A stretch of DNA of 5,853 bases from DATFPQ01 sp035264765 (GCA_035264765.1 DATFPQ010000019.1:1-5853); one strand, 5' to 3'. Numbered from the stretch's first letter, positions 1 to 5,680 are shown. Numbers and translations: made by a program. Notes: a model not told the origin generated them from the letters alone.

Positions 1-2
1 TG

Positions 3-506
3 AACCCGCCGGCGAGCGAGCCGGGCGGCGGTCCGGAGCCGCGGTTGACCCACGTCGACGACCGGGGTCAGGCCCGGATGGTGGACGTGTCGGCCAAGGC
101 GGTCACCGTCCGGCGGGCCACCGCTCGCGGCCGGGTGCTGCTGTCGGCCGAGGCGGTGCAGGCGCTCCGCGGCGGCACCGTGCCGAAGGGCGACGCGCTG
201 GCGGTCGCCCGGATCGCCGGACTGCAGGCGGCCAAGCGGACGCCCGACCTCGTGCCGCTCGCGCACCCGATCGCCGTCCACGGGGTGGAGGTCGAGCTCT
301 CCGTGGCGGACGACGGGGTCGACCTGTCGGCCACCGTGCTCACCGCGGACCGGACCGGCGTCGAGATGGAGGCGCTCACGAGCGTGACCGTCGCGGCCCT
401 CGCCCTGATCGACATGGTCAAGGCCGTCGACAAGCGCGCCCGCATCACCGACGTCCGGGTGGTCGCCAAGTCCGGCGGCCGGTCGGGGGACTGGACCGCG
501 CCGTGA
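3..506 (+). CDS. moaC: Cyclic pyranopterin monophosphate synthase MoaC (5' end at window edge)
   Basis: MoaC acts with MoaA in the first step of molybdenum cofactor synthesis, turning the GTP-derived intermediate into cyclic pyranopterin monophosphate in the cytosol. Counting from a possible TTG start at 45, family landmarks are MVDVSAK near 12-18, VPKGDALAVARIAG with K48, the LAHP segment with H74, TGVEMEALT with E107 and E109, DMVKAVD with D123 and K126, and the closing KSGGRSGDW. The length of about 153 residues is normal. The frame is open to the left edge. I prefer a start just outside the window because homologues carry several residues before LTHVD; an ATG or GTG one base to the left would give the overlap (A/G)TGA with the TGA at 1-3. 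TTG at 45, with GGAG at 35-38, is the alternative. Ala73 stands where E. coli and M. tuberculosis have Cys (LCHP). The moaB-family gene follows after 19 bp. Confidence 0.93.
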   Translation, partial: NPPASEPGGGPEPRLTHVDDRGQARMVDVSAKAVTVRRATARGRVLLSAEAVQALRGGTVPKGDALAVARIAGLQAAKRTPDLVPLAHPIAVHGVEVELSVADDGVDLSATVLTADRTGVEMEALTSVTVAALALIDMVKAVDKRARITDVRVVAKSGGRSGDWTAP

Positions 507-525
507 CCAACCAGGTAGCCGTGCC

Positions 526-1008
526 ATGAGGGCGCTCGTGGTGACCGCCTCCAACCGCGCGGCGGCCGGCGTCTACACCGACCGGGGCGGACCGGTGCTG
601 GTCGACGGCCTGCGCGCCCTCGGTTTCGAGGTCGACGGCCCGGTGGTCGTCCCGGACGGCGACCCGGTCGAGCGGGCGCTGCGGGACGCCGTCGACGCCG
701 GGTACGACGTGGTGCTGACCACCGGCGGCACGGGGCTCACGCCGGGGGACCTGACGCCCGAGGCCACCCGCCGCGTCGTCGACCGGCAGGTGCCGGGCAT
801 CGCGGAGGCGCTGCGGGCCTTTGGAGTCGCGCAGGGCGTCTCGTCGGCGATGCTGTCTCGCGGGATCGCCGGGCTGGCCGGCCGAACGCTGGTCGTGAAC
901 CTCCCCGGCTCGACCGGGGGCTGCCGGGACGGGCTGGCCGTGCTGTCGCCCGTGCTGGTGCACGCCGTCGAGCAGGTGCGCGGCGGTGACCACCCCCGGG
1001 AGGGCTGA
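526..1008 (+). CDS. moaB: MoaB/Mog-family molybdenum cofactor protein (molybdopterin-binding domain)
   Basis: This 160-residue protein is a single MoCF-fold domain. The family binds molybdopterin, and members such as MogA adenylylate it so that MoeA can insert molybdate. Visible motifs are the N-terminal strand LVVTASNR (4-11), DVVLTTGGTG (61-70), the acidic PGDLTP with D75 (the position of the catalytic Asp in MogA), MLSRG (109-113) and NLPGSTGG (125-132). The length matches MoaB/MogA. ATG 526 is the only reasonable start: no upstream in-frame start lies between it and the moaC stop. The ribosome site is weak (AGGT at 513-516). It sits 19 bp after moaC and 1 bp before the likely start of the acetyltransferase, so co-transcription is inferred. 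MoaB and Mog cannot be told apart from sequence alone; in actinobacteria lacking a separate mog this protein probably does the adenylylation. Confidence 0.9.
   Translation: MRALVVTASNRAAAGVYTDRGGPVLVDGLRALGFEVDGPVVVPDGDPVERALRDAVDAGYDVVLTTGGTGLTPGDLTPEATRRVVDRQVPGIAEALRAFGVAQGVSSAMLSRGIAGLAGRTLVVNLPGSTGGCRDGLAVLSPVLVHAVEQVRGGDHPREG
998..1003 (+). promoter_or_regulatory. Ribosome binding site deciding the acetyltransferase start
   Basis: GGGAGG lies six bases before GTG 1010, an ideal Shine-Dalgarno distance. It lies downstream of the other candidate, GTG 986, which has no comparable site. This places translation start at 1010, one base after the TGA of the moaB-family gene, and makes termination-reinitiation coupling plausible. 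Confidence 0.75.
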
Positions 1009-1009
1009 C

Positions 1010-1612
1010 GTGGCCGCCGGCTGGCCGGTGCGACTGGCGGACGGCGACGTGGGCCTGCGTCCGCTGCGTCAGCGCGACGCCAGTCGCTGGCGTGAGCTGC
1101 GGGCCGCCAACCGGGAGTGGCTGCTGCCCTGGGAGGCGACGCCGCCGGACCCGGGAACACCCGGGATGACCTTCCGCCAGCTGGTGCGCGCCCTCGGCCG
1201 AGACGCCCGGGCCGGGCGGGCGTTGCCGTTCGCGATCACCTACGGCGGCGAGATGGTCGGGCAGCTCTCGGTCACCGGCATCGGCTGGGGGTCCCTGCGC
1301 TCCGGCCACGTCGGCTACTGGGTGGCCCGCGACGTCGCCGGTCGCGGCATCACGCCCACCGCCGTGGCGCTGGTGACCGACCACTGCCTGTGGGTCCTGG
1401 GGCTGCACCGGGTCGAGGTCAACATCCGGCCGGAGAACGTCGCGAGCCTGCGGGTCGTCGAGAAGCTGGGGTTCCGCGACGAGGGGCTGCGCGAACGGTA
1501 CCTGCACATCGACGGTGCCTGGCGCGACCACCGGAGCTTCGCGCTCACCACCGAGGACCTCGCCTCCGAGGGCCTGCTGGACCGCTGGCACCGGGTGCGG
1601 CGTCCCTCCTGA
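1010..1612 (+). CDS. rimJ: GNAT-family N-acetyltransferase, RimJ/RimL type
   Basis: This is a 200-residue cytosolic acetyl-CoA-dependent acetyltransferase of the RimJ/RimL group, whose known members acetylate N-termini of ribosomal proteins; the substrate here is unknown. Seen in order: an N-terminal LRPLRQRDAS (16-25), a strand with GEMVGQLSVTGI (80-91), the GYWVARDVAGRGI acetyl-CoA loop (102-114), NIRPENVASLRVVEKLGF (138-155), and ERYLHIDGAWRDH (162-174), typical of the RimJ/RimL C-terminus. I chose GTG 1010 over the in-frame GTG 986 because of the strong GGGAGG at 998-1003; the longer form would add eight residues and overlap the moaB-family gene. The same family sits between moeA1 and Rv0996 in M. 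tuberculosis (rimJ, Rv0995), so the pairing with cofactor genes and the membrane gene downstream is a conserved neighbourhood. The stop lies at the edge of a decayed 35-bp repeat. Confidence 0.88.
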   Translation: MAAGWPVRLADGDVGLRPLRQRDASRWRELRAANREWLLPWEATPPDPGTPGMTFRQLVRALGRDARAGRALPFAITYGGEMVGQLSVTGIGWGSLRSGHVGYWVARDVAGRGITPTAVALVTDHCLWVLGLHRVEVNIRPENVASLRVVEKLGFRDEGLRERYLHIDGAWRDHRSFALTTEDLASEGLLDRWHRVRRPS

Positions 1613-1645
1613 GCGTCGGTTCTTGAAACCTTCGCGGTCGGTCTG

Positions 1646-1821
1646 GTCCGCCTCTGCGCCGGGTGTGCGCGGTCGTGCCGTTGTCTGCCCTGCGCCGGTT
1701 CTGCGCGACGGTGCTGATCCGCCTGTCGGCCGGTTCTGCGCGGTTGTGGTGATCGGCCTCTGCGCCGGGTCTGGGCGGTGGTGATGGTCCGCGTCCGCGT
1801 CGGATCTGCGCGATTGTGGCA
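1646..1821. repeat. Five contiguous copies of a degenerate 35-bp tandem repeat
   Basis: Units run 1646-1680, 1681-1716 (36 bp), 1717-1751, 1752-1786 and 1787-1821 with no spacers. The conserved core reads about GCGCC-GGTTC-TGCGC-GGTTG-TG, preceded by RTCCG-CCTCT. In the first two units, GCGC on either side of a 7-base loop could pair. A decayed unit with a small insertion seems to precede the array (about 1602-1645, including the acetyltransferase stop) and another may follow (1822-1857). The period is not a multiple of three and the frames over it look non-coding. Function unknown; candidates are a neutral minisatellite, a 3'-UTR element or a protein-binding array. Confidence 0.8.
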
Positions 1822-1880
1822 ACTGTTTCCGTTCCGGCGGTGCTTGTTGCCACGATGACGTCGATTGCCGCGCGAACCGT

Positions 1881-1911
1881 GGGGTGCCCTGTAGGGCGGC
1901 GGTCTCACCCC
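1881..1911 (+). other. Nested hairpin in the acetyltransferase-sepX intergenic region
   Basis: An outer stem GGGGTG (1881-1886) / CACCCC (1906-1911) encloses an inner stem CCCT (1887-1890) / AGGG (1893-1896), whose two-base loop would open to a larger loop. No T-run follows, so it is not a classic intrinsic terminator. It could end transcripts of the moaC operon or be a chance fold in GC-rich DNA. I see no gene in 1613-2017 apart from this hairpin, the 35-bp repeats and the promoter before 2018. Confidence 0.3.
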
Positions 1912-2003
1912 TCGTCGGAGGCGGGCGGCGTCCGGTCGCCGATGTCCCACAAGTCACAGCCGACACACCGGGGCGCCTGTCCTACTCCATGTCGCCGTCC
2001 GCC

Positions 2004-2009
2004 TACGGT
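2004..2009 (+). promoter_or_regulatory. Candidate -10 box for the SepX-like gene
   Basis: TACGGT fits the actinobacterial TANNNT -10 pattern and ends eight bases before GTG 2018. The expected transcription start, about seven bases after the box, falls at roughly 2016, giving a leader of about 0-3 bases. There is no good Shine-Dalgarno sequence before the GTG and no convincing -35 box. The SepX-like gene therefore appears to have its own promoter rather than relying only on the moaC operon. Confidence 0.45.
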
Positions 2010-2017
2010 TTGAGACC

Positions 2018-3367
2018 GTGGACCCCAGCAGCCTGATCTTCGTCGTCATCGTCGCGATCTGGGCTGTCTACCTGCTGGGTCACTGGGTGCGCCGCCGCGA
2101 CCTGCTTGCCACGGCCCGGTCGGTGGACCGGTTCTCCGAAGCCATGCGGGTGCTCGAGCGGCGGGTGCCACAGCCGGTCGGCGCGCCCCGGTCGCGCTCG
2201 TACGTCGTCGCGCCGAGCCGCTTGCCTGCGCGGGGGGTCACCGGGCGTGTGGCGTTCGACGCCGACGCGTCCGTCCCGTCAAGCGCGAGGCGGGCCGCTC
2301 CGGTCTCCGACGCGGAGCCATCCGCAGCGGCCGGTCCTCGGCCCGGCTTCGCCACGGTCGGGGTTTCGGCGTCGGCAGGTTCGCGGCCCGGTTCTGGCGC
2401 GTCTTCCCGTTCTGCCGCCGGTCCACAGCTCGGCGCATCGGCTTCTTCGCGTTCCGCCGGGGCCGGTGCTCGGCCCAGTTCCGCCGCGCCTGGACGTTCT
2501 GCGGCTAGGCGGCCGGGGGGTCCTGCATCGCGCCGCCCGGACGCGGCGGCCAACCGCGCCCGCGCACTCGTGCTTCTCGGGCTGCTCGTGCTGGCACCGG
2601 CCGGCTGGTTGGCGACCGCCGTCACGTCCTTCCCTGCCTGGGTGCCGGCAGTGCTGACCGTGGCGTTGGTGGTGCACGTCGCGCACCTACGTCGGATCGC
2701 GATGCGCCGCCGTGAGCTGGCGCGCCGGCGGATGCGGGCCTCGCGGCGGGCCGGCGGGCGTCCTGCTCGTCGCACGGAACACCAGGGGTCGGAGTCGCAC
2801 GAGGCCACGGCTAGGCCGGTGCGGCACCAGGCTCATCCTCGGCCGCGCGGCTCGTCGGCCGGCCATCCCGACTCGCTGGCGGATGGGACGACCTCCACCG
2901 GCTCCGGTGAGCGCAAGACGGCGGGCGCCGAGTCCGCCGACTCGGGCCACTCAGCCGACTCCGCCGACAAGCCGCGGCCTGCTGGGACGGAGGGCGACGG
3001 CGAAACGTCCGCGTCGACCGGGCAGCCGGTTGACGCAACCGCACCGGTGGAGCCCGAAGCGGACGGCGCGGCTGCTCCCGGTGACGGCTCAGCGATCGCG
3101 GCCGCGGCCGGCTCCGGTTGGCAGCCGGTGCCGGTGCCCCCGCCGACGTACACGCTCAAGCCCAAGGCGCCGGCCCCGGTGCAGCGCTCGGTCGTCTCGG
3201 GTGGCGCAGCCGAGCGGCAGCCGGCGGGAGTCGCGACCGCCGCGGATCCATCCGGTCCTGCGGCCGGCACTGCGACTGGGCGGGCGTCCGACGATGCGGC
3301 ACTGGGCCCGGACGGGGGCTTCGACCTCGACCAGATCCTGGAGCGGCGCATCGCCGCTGGCGGCTGA
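2018..3367 (+). CDS. sepX: SepX/GlpR-like actinobacterial cell-division membrane protein (putative)
   Basis: This 449-residue protein has an N-terminal TM (about 6-24) ending in the cytoplasmic anchor RRRD, then a conserved-looking ATARSVDRFSEAMRVLERR (31-49), a low-complexity Ser/Ala/Gly/Arg linker (about 85-180), a TM hairpin (about 183-202 and 206-224), a strongly basic stretch (RRIAMRRRELARRRMR, 225-240), and a Pro/Ala/Gly/Ser-rich tail with two ordered-looking motifs, GWQPVPVPPPTYTLKPKAP (367-385) and LDQILERRIAAGG at the C-terminus. The layout and the first TM block match, from memory, the family containing Streptomyces SepX and mycobacterial Rv0996; its corynebacterial counterpart GlpR is the membrane receptor of the MoeA-like divisome protein Glp. 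Placement after moaC-moaB-rimJ supports this. Both long linkers and the tail should face the cytoplasm. GTG 2018 is the only start keeping the TM at the N-terminus. The symbol is inferred by resemblance and context, not by alignment. Confidence 0.62.
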   Translation: MDPSSLIFVVIVAIWAVYLLGHWVRRRDLLATARSVDRFSEAMRVLERRVPQPVGAPRSRSYVVAPSRLPARGVTGRVAFDADASVPSSARRAAPVSDAEPSAAAGPRPGFATVGVSASAGSRPGSGASSRSAAGPQLGASASSRSAGAGARPSSAAPGRSAARRPGGPASRRPDAAANRARALVLLGLLVLAPAGWLATAVTSFPAWVPAVLTVALVVHVAHLRRIAMRRRELARRRMRASRRAGGRPARRTEHQGSESHEATARPVRHQAHPRPRGSSAGHPDSLADGTTSTGSGERKTAGAESADSGHSADSADKPRPAGTEGDGETSASTGQPVDATAPVEPEADGAAAPGDGSAIAAAAGSGWQPVPVPPPTYTLKPKAPAPVQRSVVSGGAAERQPAGVATAADPSGPAAGTATGRASDDAALGPDGGFDLDQILERRIAAGG

Positions 3368-3371
3368 CCGT

Positions 3372-3434
3372 CGTCGGGCTGAACTTCGTCCGGCTGAACC
3401 GCGTCCGGCTGACGTCCGGCTGACGTCCGGCTGA
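3372..3434. repeat. 11-bp tandem repeat (CGTCCGGCTGA) after the sepX-like stop
   Basis: CGTCCGGCTGA or a one-base variant begins at 3372 (variant), 3387, 3402, 3413 and 3424. The first three are 15 bp apart because of four-base spacers; the last three are head-to-tail at 11 bp. The gene's own end, CGGCTGA at 3361-3367, is a partial copy, so the array probably grew from the gene's 3' end. Each unit carries TGA, and the 11-bp steps put stops in all three frames (3410, 3421, 3432). Confidence 0.8.
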
Positions 3435-3459
3435 CTGGCCGCGTGGTTGCAGGCGTGGT

Positions 3460-3477
3460 CGCAGCCAGTTGGCTGTG
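3460..3477 (+). terminator. Possible hairpin terminator of the sepX-like gene
   Basis: A seven-pair stem with one G-T pair (CGCAGCC / GGCTGTG) and loop AGTT lies about 95 bases after the stop. A second stem, CGCGGC (3516-3521) / GCCGCG (3529-3534), follows and is trailed by a short TCTCC. Neither has a T-run, so terminator function is uncertain. Otherwise 3435-3654 holds no gene I can support. Confidence 0.3.
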
Positions 3478-3582
3478 CATCACGATCACAACGCTGCGAC
3501 GACGGGTGCCGTCACCGCGGCGCGGGAAGCCGCGTCTCCGAAGCTGTCGTGCGCGGTCTCGAAGCGCACGCGGCGCCGGGCG

Positions 3583-3613
3583 AGGGTGGCCGCCGGACCA
3601 GGGTGGCCGCCGG
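3583..3613. repeat. Short direct repeat, 14 bp twice
   Basis: AGGGTGGCCGCCGG occurs at 3583-3596 and 3600-3613, separated by three bases. It is framed by near-copies of CCGGGCGAGGG on both sides. It lies just before the tRNA promoter. No function can be assigned. Confidence 0.6.
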
Positions 3614-3655
3614 GCGAGGGCGGGCCGGGTGTCACACCGCTACTCGGCCTGCTGC

Positions 3656-3661
3656 TAATCT
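3656..3661 (+). promoter_or_regulatory. Candidate -10 box of the tRNA-Ala gene
   Basis: TAATCT fits TANNNT and lies 13 bases before the mature tRNA 5' end, so transcription would start near 3668. A partial -35 match, GTCACA at 3631-3636, sits 19 bases upstream. The AT-rich hexamer stands out in the surrounding GC-rich DNA. Confidence 0.5.
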
Positions 3662-3674
3662 TGGCGTCGCCCGA

Positions 3675-3747
3675 GGGGCTGTGGCGCAGCTGGTAGCGCA
3701 CCTCGTTCGCAACGAGGGGGTCAGGGGTTCGAGTCCCCTCAGCTCCA
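3675..3747 (+). tRNA. tRNA-Ala (anticodon CGC)
   Basis: The 73 bases fold into a full cloverleaf: acceptor stem 3675-3681 / 3740-3746, D arm GCGC-loop-GCGC (3684-3699), anticodon stem CCTCG/CGAGG with loop TTCGCAA (3706-3712), five-base variable loop, and T arm AGGGG-TTCGAGT-CCCCT. The anticodon at 3708-3710 is CGC, reading the alanine codon GCG, which suits a GC-rich genome. The third acceptor pair is G-T (3677/3744), the classic G3:U70 alanine identity element. The discriminator is A3747; CCA is not encoded and must be added enzymatically. Confidence 0.97.
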
Positions 3748-3755
3748 CCCTCACC

Positions 3756-3787
3756 GACAGGCGGTCCGCGGAAGCGGGCCGCCTGTC
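3756..3787 (+). terminator. Hairpin terminator after tRNA-Ala
   Basis: A 14-pair stem (3756-3769 with 3774-3787, one T-G pair) closes on the GNRA-type loop GGAA, nine bases after the tRNA. No T-run follows, which is common in actinobacterial terminators. It probably ends the tRNA transcript and, being symmetric, might also act on transcripts coming from pmt. Confidence 0.65.
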
Positions 3788-3840
3788 ACGTTCCCGGCGA
3801 CTCCACGCGCGGGGCGAACCGAGGGCGAAGCGAAGTCGCG

Positions 3841-3993
3841 GGACCGGGGGGAGGACCGCCCGGCCGAGGACAGGACCGCCGTCGAGGCGAGGGCCGCGGC
3901 CGAATCGAGGACCGCCGAAGAAGCGTGGACCGCCGAAGAAGCGAGACCACCGAAGAAGCGAGGACCGGCCGAACAGAGGACCCCGAGCGGCGA
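3841..3993. repeat. Degenerate 18-bp tandem repeat downstream of pmt
   Basis: The stretch is built of units beginning GGACCG and ending CGA. Clear units are 3873-3890, 3891-3908, 3909-3926 and 3927-3944 (18 bp each), 3945-3961 (17 bp), 3962-3977 and 3978-3993 (16 bp); looser fragments extend back to 3841. The best copies share GGACCGCCGAAGAAGCG. The 17- and 16-bp units break any reading frame, so this is unlikely to be coding. It ends four bases from the pmt stop, so it would lie in the pmt 3' UTR. Confidence 0.75.
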
Positions 3994-3997
3994 GGCG

Positions 3998-5674
3998 TCA
4001 GATCCAGCTCGGGAACCACATCCGACTGCTCCACTGCGCGTACGGGATCACCTGCGCGGTGTAGATCGGGTAGAAGTACAAGAACAGGCCGACGCAGACC
4101 ACGACGTACGAACCGGCGGCCACCGAGCCGACCAGCTTGCGCCGCGGCGAGGCGCCGGGCGGACCCAGCACCAGCCCCAGCACGTACGTGACGGCCAGCA
4201 CGACCCACGGTACGAATGCCACGGCGTAGAACGTGTAGATCGTGCGCTCCTGGAAGAAGAACCAGGGCAGGTACCCGGCGACCAGCCCGGCCAGCACGGC
4301 CCCCGCGCGCCAGTCCCGGCGTCCGGCCCACATCACCAGCAGCACCAGGACGGCAACCGTCGCGCCCCACCACAGCGTCGGCGTCCCGATCGAGGTGATC
4401 GCCTTGGAGCACTGGGCCACGGTGCAACCGTCGACGCCGCGCTTGGGGGACTCGTAGAAGAAGGACGTCGGGCGGCCCTGGACCAGCCACGACCACGGGT
4501 TCGTCTTGTACGGGTGCGGCGAGTGCAGCGTGACGTGGAAGTGCCACATCTCCTGGTGGTAGTGCCACAGGCCACGCAGGGAGTCGGGCACCCAGCCGAA
4601 GGAGGCGCTGGGGTGTTGCTCGCCCCACTGCCGGTCCCAGCCGCCGCTGGTGCGGAACCAGCCCGTCCAGGTGGCGAGGTACGTGACCACAGCCACGGGG
4701 ATGATCGTGAGGAAGGCGGGAACACCGTCCCGCAGCAGCCCGCCGGGCAGCCAGCCGCGCAGGCCCACGGCGCGACGGGCGCCGACGTCCCAGAGGACCG
4801 TCATCAGTCCGAACACGGCGACGAAGTACAGGCCGGACCACTTCGTGCCCACCGCCAGCCCGAGGCAGACGCCGGCCACGATCCGCCACGGCCGCCAGCC
4901 CAGGGACGGACCAGTTCCCGGGATGCGCATGCTCGGCACCCGGCGCCTGGCTGCGGCGATCGTGCTGGCCGCCGGTCCGCCCCCGGCCGCGTCATCTGCG
5001 GCGGCGCCCTCAGCCACCAGCGCCGCCAACCGAGTGCGGGCGGCGTCGCGGTCGATCAAGAGCGCACCGAACGCGGCCAGCGCCCAGAACATGACGAACA
5101 GGTCCAGCAACCCGGTGCGGCTGTGCACGAAGTGGTGGCCGTCGAAGGCCAGCAGCAGCCCGGCCGTGGAGCCGAGCAGCGTGGACCCGAGGAGCCGGCG
5201 GCCGATCCGCGCCACCATCAGGATCGACAGGGTGCCGCACAGGGCGGACGCGAACCGCCACCCGAACGAGCTGGTCTGCCCGAACAGCAGCTCGCCGACC
5301 GCGATCATCCACTTGCCGACCGGCGGGTGGACGACGAAGTCGGCCGCCGTGCCCCACACGTTCGTGGTGCCGCTGGTGAACCGCTGGTCCGCCGTGGTTC
5401 CGAGGCTCGCCGCGACCGACCGCTCGTAGCCGTAGTCGAGGAACGACGATCCCTGCTTGACGTAGTAGGTCTCGTCGAACACCAGCTGGTGCGGACGCCC
5501 GAGGTGCCAGAAGCGCAGCACCCCACCGACGAGGGTCACCAGGAGTGGGCCGAGCCAGCCCCACAGGTCCGCGGAGGGCTGCCGGCCGATGAGGTGGCGT
5601 CGCAGCCGCTGGGCGGTGGAGCCCCCGGCGGGCGCTACGGCGTCGAGAGCGGGCCGGGCCGCGGTCGTCGTCAC
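3998..5674 (-). CDS. pmt: Polyprenol-phosphate-mannose protein O-mannosyltransferase (GT39)
   Basis: This 558-residue integral membrane enzyme transfers mannose from polyprenyl phosphomannose to Ser/Thr of proteins leaving the cell, as Rv1002c does in M. tuberculosis. Landmarks: first TM about 38-56; VFDETYY with the catalytic-type acidic pair D67/E68 in the first outer loop; VVHPPVGKW (114-122); FDGHHFVHSRTGLLD (177-191); GTKWSGLYF (276-284); SPHPYKTNPWSW (385-396); C417 and C422, possibly a disulfide; ERTIYTFYAVAF (476-487); and the C-terminal YAQWSSRMWFPSWI. An Ala-rich loop fills about 210-250. Several further TMs are evident. The frame is open to 5806, but that would run deep into the divergent dehydrogenase. 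I chose GTG 5674, six bases after a TACGAT -10 box; GTG 5701 is a weaker alternative. It converges on the tRNA and the sepX-like gene. Confidence 0.92.
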   Translation of the reverse strand: MTTTAARPALDAVAPAGGSTAQRLRRHLIGRQPSADLWGWLGPLLVTLVGGVLRFWHLGRPHQLVFDETYYVKQGSSFLDYGYERSVAASLGTTADQRFTSGTTNVWGTAADFVVHPPVGKWMIAVGELLFGQTSSFGWRFASALCGTLSILMVARIGRRLLGSTLLGSTAGLLLAFDGHHFVHSRTGLLDLFVMFWALAAFGALLIDRDAARTRLAALVAEGAAADDAAGGGPAASTIAAARRRVPSMRIPGTGPSLGWRPWRIVAGVCLGLAVGTKWSGLYFVAVFGLMTVLWDVGARRAVGLRGWLPGGLLRDGVPAFLTIIPVAVVTYLATWTGWFRTSGGWDRQWGEQHPSASFGWVPDSLRGLWHYHQEMWHFHVTLHSPHPYKTNPWSWLVQGRPTSFFYESPKRGVDGCTVAQCSKAITSIGTPTLWWGATVAVLVLLVMWAGRRDWRAGAVLAGLVAGYLPWFFFQERTIYTFYAVAFVPWVVLAVTYVLGLVLGPPGASPRRKLVGSVAAGSYVVVCVGLFLYFYPIYTAQVIPYAQWSSRMWFPSWI

Positions 5675-5680
5675 CGCGCC

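Noticed and set aside
986..1009. Acetyltransferase start at GTG 986
   Set aside because: It has no ribosome site and overlaps the moaB-family gene, whereas GTG 1010 has GGGAGG at the ideal distance.
1646..1821. CRISPR array
   Set aside because: The units are contiguous, degenerate and lack unique spacers, and no cas-like gene is present.
737..1966. Long minus-strand open frame (409 codons) across moaB, rimJ and the 35-bp repeats
   Set aside because: It lies antisense to two well-supported genes; its Arg/Pro/His-rich product is typical of antisense frames in GC-rich DNA.
1978..2009. RecA-NDp (PafBC-type DNA-damage) promoter before the sepX-like gene
   Set aside because: TGTC is followed by TACGGT, but the distance (14 bases from TGTC at 1990, 26 from TGTC at 1978) differs from the 16 expected, and RGTG is absent.
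1816..2013. Small 65-codon plus-strand gene before sepX
   Set aside because: It has no ribosome site, begins in the repeat array and contains the candidate sepX promoter; no recognisable protein.
3728..3747. Integration site (att) at the 3' end of tRNA-Ala
   Set aside because: I see no second copy of the tRNA 3' end in the window and no integrase; the downstream DNA is a terminator, repeats and pmt.
3447..4064. Plus-strand open frame covering the tRNA and the 18-bp repeats
   Set aside because: It translates through the tRNA gene and terminator; the KKRGPP-type repeats are only the DNA repeat read in frame.
3786..4889. Minus-strand open frame inside pmt (367 codons)
   Set aside because: It overlaps pmt in another frame, gives low-complexity Arg/Ala-rich protein and shows no domain.
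4650..5429. Plus-strand open frame antisense to pmt
   Set aside because: It is antisense to conserved pmt motifs and its product is compositionally random.
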